A stretch of DNA of 64,000 nucleotides. It comes from an uncultured Eubacteriales bacterium (GTDB lineage Bacteria; Bacillota; Clostridia; Oscillospirales; Acutalibacteraceae). The notes beneath the pieces are model-generated. The model ran no database searches, had not been told where the DNA came from, and worked only from the letters and a program-made list of their open reading frames with translations. Positions 25,265 to 34,401 of this stretch are shown piece by piece. Position numbers and translations under genes: made by a program. Each line of letters begins with the position of its first letter. The stretch's first letter is position 1. The stretch covers positions 1-64,000 of the forward strand of contig CAKSCM010000010.1 in assembly GCA_934444365.1 (NCBI GenBank), written 5' to 3'.

Positions 25265-25558
25265 ATGGATGAAAATTACACTCCCGATATACTGACTCTA
25301 AGCGACGACGAGGGCAACGAATACACCGTAGAGGTTCTCGACGAATACGAGGAAAATTCGGTAAGATACCTTGCTCTCTCCCCGGTTTACGACGACCCGG
25401 CCGACAACCTTAATGACTCGGGCGAGCTTGTAATAGTTAAGGAGATCACCGAAGGCGGCGAGGCTTATTTTGAAGAAATATGCGACGAAGAGGAATTCGA
25501 CCATATAGCCTCGATATTCACAACCAAATTAAACGAAATATTTGATATTGAGCAGTAG
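25265..25558 (+). CDS. DUF1292-family small acidic protein
   Basis: 97 residues from ATG 25265, with AGAGG 8 bases upstream; an earlier in-frame start has no ribosome site. The protein is very acidic (about a quarter Asp/Glu) and follows the DUF1292 pattern: DEGNEYTVEVLDEYEENSVRYLAL, then a later VIVKEITEGGEAYFEEI block. The family is widespread in Clostridia, often near genes for RNA modification or stress, and has no known activity. It is followed after 66 bases by engB, probably in the same transcript. Confidence 0.88.
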   Translation: MDENYTPDILTLSDDEGNEYTVEVLDEYEENSVRYLALSPVYDDPADNLNDSGELVIVKEITEGGEAYFEEICDEEEFDHIASIFTTKLNEIFDIEQ

Positions 25559-25624
25559 CGGTAATTGAATATCTGATAGTATCATTCAACTTTTAATCAC
25601 TTTTACAGCAACGGACGGTATTTT

Positions 25625-26236
25625 ATGAAATTTATCAATGCACAGTTTACGGCCGCTTACGGCACCGCCGGACAGCTGCCCGATTCGGACATACCCGAAA
25701 TAGTTTTTTCCGGACGGTCAAACGTCGGCAAATCCTCCCTGCTTAACAAGCTTTTAAACCGTAAAAGCCTTGCAAGGGTCAGCTCGACTCCCGGAAAAAC
25801 CATCACCATAAATTTTTACCGGGTGGACGACTGTTTTTTTGTCGATCTGCCGGGCTACGGCTTTGCCCGGCGCTCACATGACGAGCTTGTGCGGTTTTCC
25901 GGACTTATGGAGGGTTACTTCAACATGGGCCGCCGCATTGCCGCGGTGGTACAGCTTGTTGACATGCGCCGGCTGCCGACCGAGGACGACATGATGATGA
26001 TACGGTTTATGACCGAAAAAAAGCTTCCCTTTATAATAGTGCTTACAAAATCCGATAAATTAAATCGTACCGAATATAAAAACATTCTCGAACAGACCAA
26101 AAAACAGCTCGAATTTTTGGGTGACGGTGTACCGATAATTCCATTTTCGGCCACAAAAAACGAGGGGATCGAGCCCCTTAAAGCGAGCATCGAAAAGGCT
26201 GTAAACGATCTTCGAAATAAACAGGAGCAAGAGTAA
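25625..26236 (+). CDS. engB: Ribosome-biogenesis GTPase YsxC/EngB
   Basis: 203 residues from ATG 25625. GTPase boxes: G1 GRSNVGKSS (~29-37), G2 threonine in SSTPGKT, G3 DLPGYG (~76-81), G4 TKSDK (~141-145) and G5 SATKNEG. The protein is a single small TRAFAC GTPase of the usual length. It is needed for late assembly of the 50S subunit. It ends two bases before lysA, so the two are co-translated. Confidence 0.97.
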   Translation: MKFINAQFTAAYGTAGQLPDSDIPEIVFSGRSNVGKSSLLNKLLNRKSLARVSSTPGKTITINFYRVDDCFFVDLPGYGFARRSHDELVRFSGLMEGYFNMGRRIAAVVQLVDMRRLPTEDDMMMIRFMTEKKLPFIIVLTKSDKLNRTEYKNILEQTKKQLEFLGDGVPIIPFSATKNEGIEPLKASIEKAVNDLRNKQEQE

Positions 26237-26238
26237 TT

Positions 26239-27540
26239 ATGTTTGTAACTTCCAGTCTCGGGACAAATGAAAAGGGCCACCTTACAATAGGAGGAGCCGA
26301 CGCGGTAGAGCTCGCGCAAAAATTCGGCACTCCGCTTTATGTGCTTGACGAGCGTACAATTAGGGGGCATTGCCGCGCGTTTTCCCGGTCGCTCACCGAG
26401 GATTACGCCGGAGACGGCCTTGTTCTTTACGCGAGCAAAGCCCTTGCCTGCAAGGAGCTTTACCGGATAATGAAGGATGAGGGCCTGGGCGTGGACGTTG
26501 TATCCGGCGGCGAGCTTTATACGGCGCTGAGCGTAGGCTTTCCTGCCGAAAAAATTTATTTTCACGGCAACAACAAGACCGAGGAGGAATTACGCTATGC
26601 AATAAGCTCGGGAGTCGGTACCATAGTAATAGATAATCTGGAGGAGCTTGACACCGTAGCCTCCCTTTCGGCGCACTCATCCGGGAAAACGGTCGAAATA
26701 ATGCTCAGAATAAAGCCCGGAATAGATGCGCACACCCATGATTTTATCCGCACCGGCCAGATCGACAGCAAATTCGGCTTCGCGCTCGAAACCGGCGAGG
26801 CCTTTGAGGCGGTAAAAAAGGCATTGTCGCTTGACGGGGTGTCGCTTGGCGGTGTTCACTGTCATATAGGCTCACAGATCTTCGAATACGAGCCCTTTGA
26901 GGCCGCTGCCGACACCATGCTCAGATTCATGCGGCTTGTCGCCGACAAAACCGGCCATACTCTTAAAAAGCTCGATCTCGGCGGAGGCTTCGGCATACGC
27001 TACCTTATAGGGGACGACGCAAAGCTTTACCGCTCCTTTATGTGCCGTCTTTCAAAGCGCATAAAGGCAACCTGCGACGAAACCGGCTTTCCCCTTCCCT
27101 ATCTGCTTATCGAGCCCGGCCGCTCGATAGTCGGCCCGGCCGGAACCACCCTTTACACCGTCGGCGCCGTAAAGAACATTCCGAACATACGCACCTATGT
27201 TTTAGTCGACGGCGGAATGTGCGACAATCCGCGTTATACCCTTTACAAATCGCAATACACGGCGGCGATAGCGAACCGCGCCTTAGAAAATCCGGCAGGT
27301 CTTTTTACCATAGCCGGCCGCTGCTGCGAAAGCGGCGATTTAATTCAGGAAAACGCACCGCTGCAAAGCTGCAAAAAGGGGGATATTCTCGCGGTATTTT
27401 GCACCGGCGCCTACAATTACTCCATGGCCTCGAATTACAACCGTTTTCCGAGACCCGAAATGATAATGATAACAAACGGTGAGCCGAGGGTAATTATTAA
27501 AAGGGAAACCTACGAGGATATTATAAGAAACGATCTTTAA
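26239..27540 (+). CDS. lysA: Diaminopimelate decarboxylase
   Basis: 433 residues from ATG 26239. This is the alanine-racemase-fold PLP decarboxylase: YASKALACKEL with the PLP lysine near residue 56, HGNNKTEEEL, GVHCHIGSQIFE, the phosphate-binding LDLGGGFGI, LLIEPGRSIVGPAGTTLYTVG, and the late CCESGD and GAYNYSMASNYN motifs with the active-site Cys and Tyr. It turns meso-diaminopimelate into L-lysine, linking cell-wall precursor and lysine synthesis. It is co-transcribed with engB and followed by a terminator. Confidence 0.97.
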   Translation: MFVTSSLGTNEKGHLTIGGADAVELAQKFGTPLYVLDERTIRGHCRAFSRSLTEDYAGDGLVLYASKALACKELYRIMKDEGLGVDVVSGGELYTALSVGFPAEKIYFHGNNKTEEELRYAISSGVGTIVIDNLEELDTVASLSAHSSGKTVEIMLRIKPGIDAHTHDFIRTGQIDSKFGFALETGEAFEAVKKALSLDGVSLGGVHCHIGSQIFEYEPFEAAADTMLRFMRLVADKTGHTLKKLDLGGGFGIRYLIGDDAKLYRSFMCRLSKRIKATCDETGFPLPYLLIEPGRSIVGPAGTTLYTVGAVKNIPNIRTYVLVDGGMCDNPRYTLYKSQYTAAIANRALENPAGLFTIAGRCCESGDLIQENAPLQSCKKGDILAVFCTGAYNYSMASNYNRFPRPEMIMITNGEPRVIIKRETYEDIIRNDL

Positions 27541-27628
27541 AAGCGGTTTACAATGCCCGTCCGAAAAACAGCATAGTTTTCAATCCGAGCAAAACCATTC
27601 CCGAAAACCAAAAATAAAATTAAAACCG

Positions 27629-27665
27629 AAACCGACATGCGTTTTAATGTATGTCGGTTTTGTCT
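27629..27665 (+). terminator. Terminator after lysA
   Basis: AAACCGACAT (27629-27638) pairs perfectly with ATGTCGGTTT (27651-27660) and ends in TTTTGTCTT. From here to the cysK promoter (27666-27878) I see no gene or known riboswitch. Confidence 0.75.
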
Positions 27666-27878
27666 TAGCTATACTATACAACAATATATTTATTTGTACG
27701 CCGCTGTCATTTAATCGCATAATAGCCGCGATATAGATGTTGCCGCACCTTCAGCACGGAATCACCCACAGTATTATAAATTCTCAGGCTTCAGAGTAAA
27801 CCCGGACATATTTTAGCGGCAAATCCGTCATGTTAACAGGAATTAAAGCGAAAACAATCCTGTTTTTCAAAAAAACAC

Positions 27879-27931
27879 TTGACAAACGGATTATAAGTGA
27901 TTATAATAACCTACATAACCGATAGGTTATG
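27879..27931 (+). promoter_or_regulatory. cysK promoter with overlapping palindromic operator
   Basis: TTGACA (27879-27884), 17-base spacer, TATAAT (27902-27907): a near-perfect promoter. Directly after the -10 lie two nested inverted repeats, AACCTA...TAGGTT (27908-27913 and 27923-27928) and CATAACC-GATA-GGTTATG (27914-27931). A repressor bound here would block initiation. The half-site AACCTAC recurs in the promoter of the nearby Rrf2 regulator, the likely candidate. A leader of about 175 bases follows before the cysK start. Confidence 0.72.
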
Positions 27932-28091
27932 TTGATTATTGACGAAACAAGGTGCTGTTATATGCTTAAAATATTTTCCGCATTTCGATGTAGCAGGCCG
28001 TATTCACAATAAAAACTATATACAGCAATGCAGCATATGATTTAATCGGCAACAGACAAATCGAAATAAATTTTAAAAGGGGTAACCGTAA

Positions 28092-29021
28092 ATGAAAACA
28101 TATGATAAAATAACCGATCTTATAGGCAACACACCGCTTTTAAAGCTCAGCAATTATATAAAAACCCATTCTTTAAAGGCTGATATCTACGCCAAGCTCG
28201 AATACTTCAATCCGGCCGGCAGCGTTAAGGACAGAATAGCCCGCGCCATGATAGACGACGCCGAGAAAAAAGGACTTTTGAAGCCCGGCTCGGTAATAAT
28301 TGAGCCCACAAGCGGCAACACCGGTATAGGACTTGCGGCCGTTGCAGCCTCGCGCGGATACAAGGTGATACTTACAATGCCCGAGACCATGAGCATAGAA
28401 CGCCGCAATCTCCTTAAGGCTTACGGCGCCGAGCTTGTTTTGACCGACGGCGCAAAGGGCATGAAGGGAGCAATCGAAAAGGCCGATGAGCTCGCCAAAA
28501 GCACCAAGGACAGCTTTATTCCCGGCCAGTTTGTAAACCCGGCCAACCCCGCCGCCCACATAGCGACGACCGGACCCGAAATCTGGAACGACACCGACGG
28601 AAAGGTCGACATTTTTGTGGCCGGCGTCGGCACCGGCGGAACCCTTTCGGGCGTCGGCAAATATTTAAAAGAAAAAAATCCGAATGTTAAGATAGTGGCC
28701 GTTGAGCCTGCCGGTTCTCCCGTGCTTTCAAAGGGCACTCCGGGCCCCCATAAAATTCAGGGCATAGGCGCCGGATTCGTTCCCGATACCCTTGACACCG
28801 CCATTTACGACGAAATAATAACGGTTGAAAACGAACAGGCCTTTGCCGCCGGAAGAGAGCTCGCAAGAAACGAAGGCGTGCTCGTCGGAATTTCCTCGGG
28901 CGCCGCCGTTTATGCCGCGAGCGTACTCGCCTCCCGCGAAGAAAACAAAGGCAAGCTTATAGTAGCCCTATTGCCGGACACCGGTGAAAGATACCTCTCC
29001 ACCCCGATGTTCGCCGAATAA
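28092..29021 (+). CDS. cysK: Cysteine synthase A (O-acetylserine sulfhydrylase)
   Basis: 309 residues from ATG 28092 with AAAGGGG about 10 bases upstream. It is a fold-type II PLP enzyme: IGNTPLLKL at the N-terminus, PLP lysine in PAGSVKDRIA (~residue 45), substrate loop EPTSGNTGIGLA, phosphate loop GVGTGGTLSG, and GISSGAAVYAA. It makes L-cysteine from O-acetylserine and sulfide. It is monocistronic, with its own promoter-operator and terminator. cysE is not in the window. The divergent Rrf2 regulator next door and the shared promoter motif suggest cysteine- or Fe-S-dependent control. Confidence 0.97.
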   Translation: MKTYDKITDLIGNTPLLKLSNYIKTHSLKADIYAKLEYFNPAGSVKDRIARAMIDDAEKKGLLKPGSVIIEPTSGNTGIGLAAVAASRGYKVILTMPETMSIERRNLLKAYGAELVLTDGAKGMKGAIEKADELAKSTKDSFIPGQFVNPANPAAHIATTGPEIWNDTDGKVDIFVAGVGTGGTLSGVGKYLKEKNPNVKIVAVEPAGSPVLSKGTPGPHKIQGIGAGFVPDTLDTAIYDEIITVENEQAFAAGRELARNEGVLVGISSGAAVYAASVLASREENKGKLIVALLPDTGERYLSTPMFAE

Positions 29022-29137
29022 TCAAACGCCGGATGATTATATTTTGATTGATCATCACATTCCGGTCGGAATTAAAACGGTAATTTTTTCGGCAAAGCAG
29101 TAAAATAAAGCCGTAAACCGGAAACAAACGACAAAGC

Positions 29138-29192
29138 AAAGCCGCAGATTCAAGAATTTAAAAGAATTTCAATCCGCGGCTTTTGTTTTTTT
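29138..29192 (+). terminator. Terminator after cysK
   Basis: AAAGCCGC-A-GATT pairs with AATC-C-GCGGCTTT around a 20-base loop (one mismatch), followed by TTGTTTTTTT. The 29193-29406 stretch after it shows nothing I can identify. Confidence 0.75.
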
Positions 29193-29406
29193 GAGGCAAA
29201 ATATATGTAATATACCAAACAGGGACAAATCGGTTTTGGTTAGCAAACAGCAAGGAACGAAAACAAAAAAAATACGTTTTGGCAAACACTCCGGAAAAAT
29301 AACGACCCAAAAAGCGAATGCGCCGCCGACGGCCAAAAACCGTTAGGACAGCGCATTTATCGCGAACTATACTTTTTATTTTCATGTTGTTATCGGGGAA
29401 AAATTG

Positions 29407-29844
29407 TTATATAATATAGTCGTTGGCATACTGCTCGCGCTGATTGTCAAGCAGATCCTGCAGCGTTATTCCGCTTAAATACTCGTTTATGACCCTTGAC
29501 AGGCCTCGCCATACCGGCAATGTGGGGCATTCGCTGCTACGCGGACAGGCTGCCCCCTCCTCTTCTACGCAGGCCACAGGACAAAGCGAACCCTCGGTGA
29601 TTTCGAGAATATCCTTAACCGTGTATTTTTCGGGGGATTTCGCAAGCCTGTAACCGCCCTGAAAGCCGCGGTTGGTCAGCAAAAAGCCCGACCGGCTGAG
29701 TGCGGGAGTTATCTGCTCGAGATATTTTTTGGAGATTCCCTGCCGCTCGGATACATCGCGCAAGGCTACATACGAATCGCCCTGATGCTCGGCAAGATCT
29801 ATCATCATTCGCAAAGCATACCGACCTTTTGTCGAAATACGCAT
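29407..29844 (-). CDS. Rrf2-family transcriptional regulator (CymR/IscR-like)
   Basis: 145 residues from ATG 29844, with AGGGG about 10 bases upstream. The N-terminal winged helix (MRISTKGRYALRMMIDLA, then DVSERQGISKKYLEQI and NRGFQGGYRLA) is characteristic of Rrf2. The loop after it carries four cysteines (CPVACVEEEGAACPRSSEC), where IscR and NsrR bind an Fe-S cluster; CymR proteins usually lack such a set. It may sense Fe-S status or cysteine supply. The genes around it (cysK, nadA, mnmA) all depend on sulfur or Fe-S chemistry. Its own promoter contains the AACCTAC motif of the cysK operator, suggesting autoregulation. Confidence 0.9.
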   Translation of the reverse strand: MRISTKGRYALRMMIDLAEHQGDSYVALRDVSERQGISKKYLEQITPALSRSGFLLTNRGFQGGYRLAKSPEKYTVKDILEITEGSLCPVACVEEEGAACPRSSECPTLPVWRGLSRVINEYLSGITLQDLLDNQREQYANDYII

Positions 29845-29873
29845 ATTTTAAGACCCCTTCCGTTAATACCTTA

Positions 29874-29902
29874 ATAATACCATATATTTAGTAGGTTTTC
29901 AA
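29874..29902 (-). promoter_or_regulatory. rrf2 promoter containing the AACCTAC motif
   Basis: Minus strand TTGAAA (29902-29897), 17-base spacer, TATTAT (29879-29874). AACCTAC (29897-29891) lies between the two boxes, ideal for autorepression. The same 7-mer sits just after the -10 of the cysK promoter. Confidence 0.65.
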
Positions 29903-29975
29903 GGGGCATGTAAAAATAAATAAAAACGATCAGAGCCGCGAGGCCTTGAACGAAACCGAAAAGGAGATTTTAAAT

Positions 29976-30893
29976 ATGACCGTTGTACAAATGCTTGAGG
30001 AAATTAAAAGGCTGAAAAAAGAAAAAAATATCTGCATACTCGCCCATGCCTATCAGCGACAGGACATATGGGAGGTTGCCGATTATATAGGCGATTCCTT
30101 CGGGCTGAGCGTAGAGGCCTCTAAAACCGACGCCGACACGGTTATAATGTGCGGAGTGCGTTTCATGGCCGAAACGGTTAAAATCCTCTCTCCCGAAAAG
30201 AATGTTTACCTTGCCAATCCCCTGGCCGGCTGCCCCATGGCCGAGCAGATGGACGTCGATATCATCTCGCAAATGAAGCAGTCGCTTCCCGATTACGCCG
30301 TGGTCGCTTACATCAACACCACCTCCGAGCTTAAAACGGTGTGTGACGTGTGCGTTACCTCGTCGTCGGCCGTAAAGATAATCAGCCGCATGCCACAGAA
30401 TAAAATACTCTTTATCCCCGACTGCAACCTCGGCAGCTACATTGCAAAGAGTCTGCCCGAAAAAGAGGTAAAGCTTGTACACGGCGGCTGTCCGACCCAT
30501 GTAAGGATAAGTGTAAAAGACGTTGAAAAGGCTCGTGCCGCCCATCCCGACGCCGAGCTGCTTGTTCATCCGGAGTGCATTCCCGAGGTCACTGAAAGGG
30601 CCGATTTTGTCGGCAGCACGACCGAGATTATGTCCTACGCCGAAAAGGGAGACAAAAAGGAATATATTATAGGAACCGAAAACAGCATTGTGGAGCATTT
30701 GCAGTTTTCCTGCCCGGATAAAAGCTTTTACCCCCTTTCAAAGGATTGCGTATGCCATAATATGTTCGCCACAACGCTGTCGGACGTTTATCGCTGCGTA
30801 AAGGGTATAGGCGGAGAGAAAATCGAGCTTGACAGCGAGGTTGCCGCCGGAGCCAAGCGATGCATTGACGAAATGCTGAGGTTGGGCAAATGA
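29976..30893 (+). CDS. nadA: Quinolinate synthase
   Basis: 305 residues from ATG 29976, chosen because GGAG lies 8-9 bases before it; the frame extends upstream to a TTG with no ribosome site. NadA blocks are clear: ILAHAYQRQDIWEVADYIGDS, MCGVRFMAET (first cluster Cys), INTTSELK, CVTSSSAV, VHGGCPTH, HPECIPEV, and CVCHNM near the C-terminus. With its [4Fe-4S] cluster it condenses iminoaspartate with dihydroxyacetone phosphate to quinolinate for NAD synthesis. nadB and nadC, usually adjacent in Clostridia, are missing. It overlaps mnmA by four bases. Confidence 0.95.
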   Translation: MTVVQMLEEIKRLKKEKNICILAHAYQRQDIWEVADYIGDSFGLSVEASKTDADTVIMCGVRFMAETVKILSPEKNVYLANPLAGCPMAEQMDVDIISQMKQSLPDYAVVAYINTTSELKTVCDVCVTSSSAVKIISRMPQNKILFIPDCNLGSYIAKSLPEKEVKLVHGGCPTHVRISVKDVEKARAAHPDAELLVHPECIPEVTERADFVGSTTEIMSYAEKGDKKEYIIGTENSIVEHLQFSCPDKSFYPLSKDCVCHNMFATTLSDVYRCVKGIGGEKIELDSEVAAGAKRCIDEMLRLGK

Positions 30894-31999
30894 GCAAAGC
30901 GCTCATTGCAATGAGCGGCGGAGTGGACTCGAGCGTCGCCGCCCTTTTGACAAAGCAAAGCGGATATGAGTGCGTCGGCGCCACGATGAGGCTTTTTGAC
31001 AACTCCGACATAGGGCTCACCCGTGAGCACACCTGCTGCTCGCTTGACGACGTCGAGGATGCAAGAAGCGTCGCCTTTTCCCTCGGGATACCGTATTACG
31101 TTTTCAATTTTTCCGATCGGTTTAAAAAAGATGTAATAGACCGGTTTATTTACGCTTATGAGCACGGCTGGACCCCGAACCCCTGTATCGACTGCAACCG
31201 TTTTCTTAAATTCGACAAATTCTACACCAGAGCAATGGAGATCGGTTGCGACTATGTTGTTACCGGACATTACGCCGTAATAGAAAAGCCGAATGCCGAT
31301 TGCGACCGTTATACCCTTAAAAGGCCGACCGACAGGCTTAAGGATCAAACCTATGTGCTTTATTCCATGACCCAGGAGCAGCTTGCTCACACGCTGTTTC
31401 CTTTGGGCCGGACCGACAAGCAGGAAACCAGAAAAATAGCCGAGCAATACGGTTTTATAAACGCCGCCAAGCATGACAGTCAGGACATCTGCTTTGTTCA
31501 AAACGGCAGCTATGCCGATTTTATCGAGGAATACACGGGAAAGCACTATCCGCAGGGTAATTTCGTCGATAAATCCGGCAGGATTTTAGGCCGGCATAAC
31601 GGAATTATCCGCTACACGGTAGGCCAGCGAAAGGGACTCGGAATATCATCCGAGCGTCCGCTTTATGTGTGCTCGGTCGATCCGGTAAAAAACGAGGTGT
31701 GTCTCGGCGGTAATGAAGATCTTTTTACCGATACCGTTTACGCCGAGGATGTTAATTTTATATCGATTCCAAAGCTTGACGGCCATATAAGGGTCACGGC
31801 GGCGGTAAGATATCACGGAAGGGAGCTGCCGGCCGACGTTTATCCGACCGAAAAGGGCATAAAGCTTATTTTCGATTCGCCGCAAAGGGCGGTCACCGCC
31901 GGTCAGGCAGTGGTTATGTACGACGGCGAAACCGTTGTAGGCGGAGGAACCATTGTACATACGGAAAATTCCTATATTAAAACCGACAATACACAGTAA
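30890..31999 (+). CDS. mnmA: tRNA-specific 2-thiouridylase
   Basis: 369 residues; ATG 30890 overlaps the TGA of nadA (ATGA), so translation is coupled. PP-loop ATPase motif MSGGVDSSVAA at residues 8-18. The two catalytic cysteines are in NPCIDCN (~106) and SQDICFV (~205). The central HYA and C-terminal beta-barrel domains complete the standard length. The enzyme puts sulfur on U34 of Lys, Glu and Gln tRNAs, taking it from a cysteine desulfurase relay. Pairing with nadA is unusual, but both depend on the cell's cysteine/sulfur-transfer pool. Confidence 0.96.
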   Translation: MSKALIAMSGGVDSSVAALLTKQSGYECVGATMRLFDNSDIGLTREHTCCSLDDVEDARSVAFSLGIPYYVFNFSDRFKKDVIDRFIYAYEHGWTPNPCIDCNRFLKFDKFYTRAMEIGCDYVVTGHYAVIEKPNADCDRYTLKRPTDRLKDQTYVLYSMTQEQLAHTLFPLGRTDKQETRKIAEQYGFINAAKHDSQDICFVQNGSYADFIEEYTGKHYPQGNFVDKSGRILGRHNGIIRYTVGQRKGLGISSERPLYVCSVDPVKNEVCLGGNEDLFTDTVYAEDVNFISIPKLDGHIRVTAAVRYHGRELPADVYPTEKGIKLIFDSPQRAVTAGQAVVMYDGETVVGGGTIVHTENSYIKTDNTQ

Positions 32000-32022
32000 T
32001 CGGCAACGCCTTAAAACCGAAT

Positions 32023-32054
32023 CCCCCGCACCGTTTTTTGTTACGGTACGGGGG
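32023..32054. terminator. Hairpin between convergent mnmA and GH92 genes
   Basis: CCCCCG-C-ACCGT pairs with ACGGT-A-CGGGGG (one mismatch, 11 pairs) around an 8-base T-rich loop. Flanking T runs are short on both strands, so termination may be incomplete. Confidence 0.6.
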
Positions 32055-32148
32055 ACTGATTTATTTAGTATACAAAACACATGTGTTTCTTGGACCGAAC
32101 GACCCGGGGTGTGTTTTACCGTGAGCCGTATTCGTTAAAAGATAAGCC

Positions 32149-34374
32149 TTAAAGCAGGCCTTTTTCCTTTATAACGGAATAGGGCAGCGAATCGGCCGAA
32201 TAATCCTCATGAGGCGCAATACTGCTCATGTCGAATACGAGCCTTCCGCCCTTTTTGATATCGGAATGGTTGAGGTAGGTACGGTGAATCTCGACCGAAT
32301 TTTCCCTCATCGCCGAAATGTAGATGTTCTCGTCGGAATTATCGGGTGCCTCTATTACATAATCGACACCGCTGTCGGCGTGAATGGTGCACTTTTTAAC
32401 CGCCGGAGAACCTATAACATACTGGTCAACGCCCGGGCAGACAGGATAAAATCCCATAGCCGAGAACACGACCCAGCCGCCGGCGCTTCCGTTATCCTCA
32501 TCGCCCGGGTAACCGAACTCGTCGCTGCCGAAAAGCTCTCTGAGCGCACGTCTTACCCAATAAGCCGTCTTATCCTTAACGCCCATGCAGGAATATATAT
32601 ACGGGATATGGAAGCTCGGCTGATTCGACAAGGCGCACTGGCCGAAATCGACGGCCGCCATCTCGGTCATCTCGTGAATTTCGGTATCATAACCGTACGG
32701 GGTGTAGTAAGGGGGAGTCGAGAACAGCTCGTCAAGCTTTTCGGTCATGGCGTCGCGGCCGCCCATTGCGTCGGCCATCCCGAGCAGGTCATGATAAACC
32801 GCAAAGCTGTTCTGCCAGGACGAACCCTCGCAATAATCCCAGCCCCAGTCAAAGCTGGTCCAGTCGTCGCGCATCTTGCCCTCGGCGTTTTTAGCCCTCA
32901 TCAGGCCGTTTGCCTTATCAAGAAGATTCTTGTAATTCTTGCTGCGCTTGTAATATTCCTTGGCAATATCATCCTTGCCGAGATGCTCAGCCACCCGTGC
33001 TATGCAAAAATCGCCGTATGCATAGTCGAGGGTCTTGTTTACGCTTTCCTTAACGCCGGAGGTCACATATCCGCGCTCGAGGTACTCCTCTATTCCCTCG
33101 CGGCCGTGAATATGCTCCTCGCTTTTTGTGTTGGCGTGCTTTATCATGCCCGAAAGCATTTTTTCTATCTTTGCCTTATCGGTCACAACACCCTTGACAA
33201 CGGCGTCGGCAAATACGGCGTCGATCATGGTGCCGGGCATATATCCGAGCTCGCCTATCGACAGCCATTTCGGAAGCCAGCCGCTCTCATCGTAATAATT
33301 AAGAAAACCGTCGATAAACTCGGCGTATTTATCCGAAAGGATAAGCGAATAAAGGGGATAAACGGTCTTGTAGGTATCCCAAAAGCCGTTATCGGTATAC
33401 ATGGTACCCTCGGATATTCCGCCGGTAATGCTGTTAAAATGAACCGGCTTGCCGTCGGCGTTTATCTCATAAAAAACGCGAGGGAAAAGCAGCATGCGGT
33501 AAAGTGATGAATAGAATGTACGCATAAGCTCGTCGTTATCGGTCTCGATCTCAAGCTTGGAGAGATATTTTTCCCACTCACACTGTGCGTCGGCCTTGTA
33601 CTGCTCGCGGTCGCTGCCGAAAAGCTCAGCTTTAAAATTAATCTCAAGTTGATCGTATCCTATAAACGAGGTCATAAGCTTGTAATTGACATCATGACGT
33701 CCGTCGTCCTTAAACGCAATGCTTACCGAAGTACCGTCGCCGGTCACGGCAGCGGTCTTATCGCCGTCATAATCCTTTATCACGGTCTTTTCGAGGTCGA
33801 ATTCGCGGTCGAACTCAAAAACAAAGTACTCGGCGTAGCTATCCGGCGCAGGAACGACCCTTGCCCTTGTATATCCTACAACACGGCGCTTTTCCGGCTC
33901 GATCTTTATGCTCGCTTCCATTCCGCTGACATTGCATATAAGGAAACGCTGGGTACGTCCGGTGTTGTCCCATGTTCCGTGGCCAACCGCACCGCGAAGG
34001 GTCGGTACAAGGTCCAGCGTGCTCCTGTACTGCATAAAACGCACATTCATGTAATAAGGAGTCATGACCGTCTCATTCGGACGGTAGCCGCTTCTGCGAT
34101 TGTAATCGAAATACACCCTGTCTCCGCTTGTGGTCATAAAGGCGATTTCGCCGTAATCGCCTACCCAGGGGCTGGGCTGATGGGTAAGACGTATTCCGGT
34201 AGTGAGCATGGACGAGGGGCTGTAATACCAGCCCTCGGTGCCTATACCGTTGGTTTCAAGCGAAAATGACGACATTCCGAACGGCATACCGGTTATCGGC
34301 AGAATATTTCCGTTTGAGAAGGTAAAATGATTGGCCGTTCCCTGTTTTACGTTTACATAATCGACATAATTCAT
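32149..34374 (-). CDS. GH92-family exo-alpha-mannosidase, cytoplasmic
   Basis: 741 residues from ATG 34374 (AGGAGG about 13 bases upstream). There is no signal peptide. GH92 blocks are present: YVNVKQGTANHFTFSNGN and GMPFGMSSFSLE at the start, LTHQPSPWVGDYGEIAF, and in the catalytic domain DNGFWDTYKTVYPLY, WNWG-like DWGWDYCEGSSWQ, and GDEDNGSAGGWVVFSAMGFYP with PVCPG. The family removes alpha-1,2/3/4/6 mannose by inversion using calcium. Most GH92 enzymes are exported; this one appears to act inside the cell on imported oligosaccharides. It is the last gene of a three-gene operon after the GH38 gene (27-base gap). Confidence 0.93.
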   Translation of the reverse strand: MNYVDYVNVKQGTANHFTFSNGNILPITGMPFGMSSFSLETNGIGTEGWYYSPSSMLTTGIRLTHQPSPWVGDYGEIAFMTTSGDRVYFDYNRRSGYRPNETVMTPYYMNVRFMQYRSTLDLVPTLRGAVGHGTWDNTGRTQRFLICNVSGMEASIKIEPEKRRVVGYTRARVVPAPDSYAEYFVFEFDREFDLEKTVIKDYDGDKTAAVTGDGTSVSIAFKDDGRHDVNYKLMTSFIGYDQLEINFKAELFGSDREQYKADAQCEWEKYLSKLEIETDNDELMRTFYSSLYRMLLFPRVFYEINADGKPVHFNSITGGISEGTMYTDNGFWDTYKTVYPLYSLILSDKYAEFIDGFLNYYDESGWLPKWLSIGELGYMPGTMIDAVFADAVVKGVVTDKAKIEKMLSGMIKHANTKSEEHIHGREGIEEYLERGYVTSGVKESVNKTLDYAYGDFCIARVAEHLGKDDIAKEYYKRSKNYKNLLDKANGLMRAKNAEGKMRDDWTSFDWGWDYCEGSSWQNSFAVYHDLLGMADAMGGRDAMTEKLDELFSTPPYYTPYGYDTEIHEMTEMAAVDFGQCALSNQPSFHIPYIYSCMGVKDKTAYWVRRALRELFGSDEFGYPGDEDNGSAGGWVVFSAMGFYPVCPGVDQYVIGSPAVKKCTIHADSGVDYVIEAPDNSDENIYISAMRENSVEIHRTYLNHSDIKKGGRLVFDMSSIAPHEDYSADSLPYSVIKEKGLL

Positions 34375-34401
34375 GATAAAAAGACTTCCTCCTGTTTTGC
34401 C

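Noticed and set aside
27666..27878. Possible riboswitch upstream of cysK
   Set aside because: It lies before the cysK promoter and so is not in the transcript; no known riboswitch core was seen there or in the real leader.
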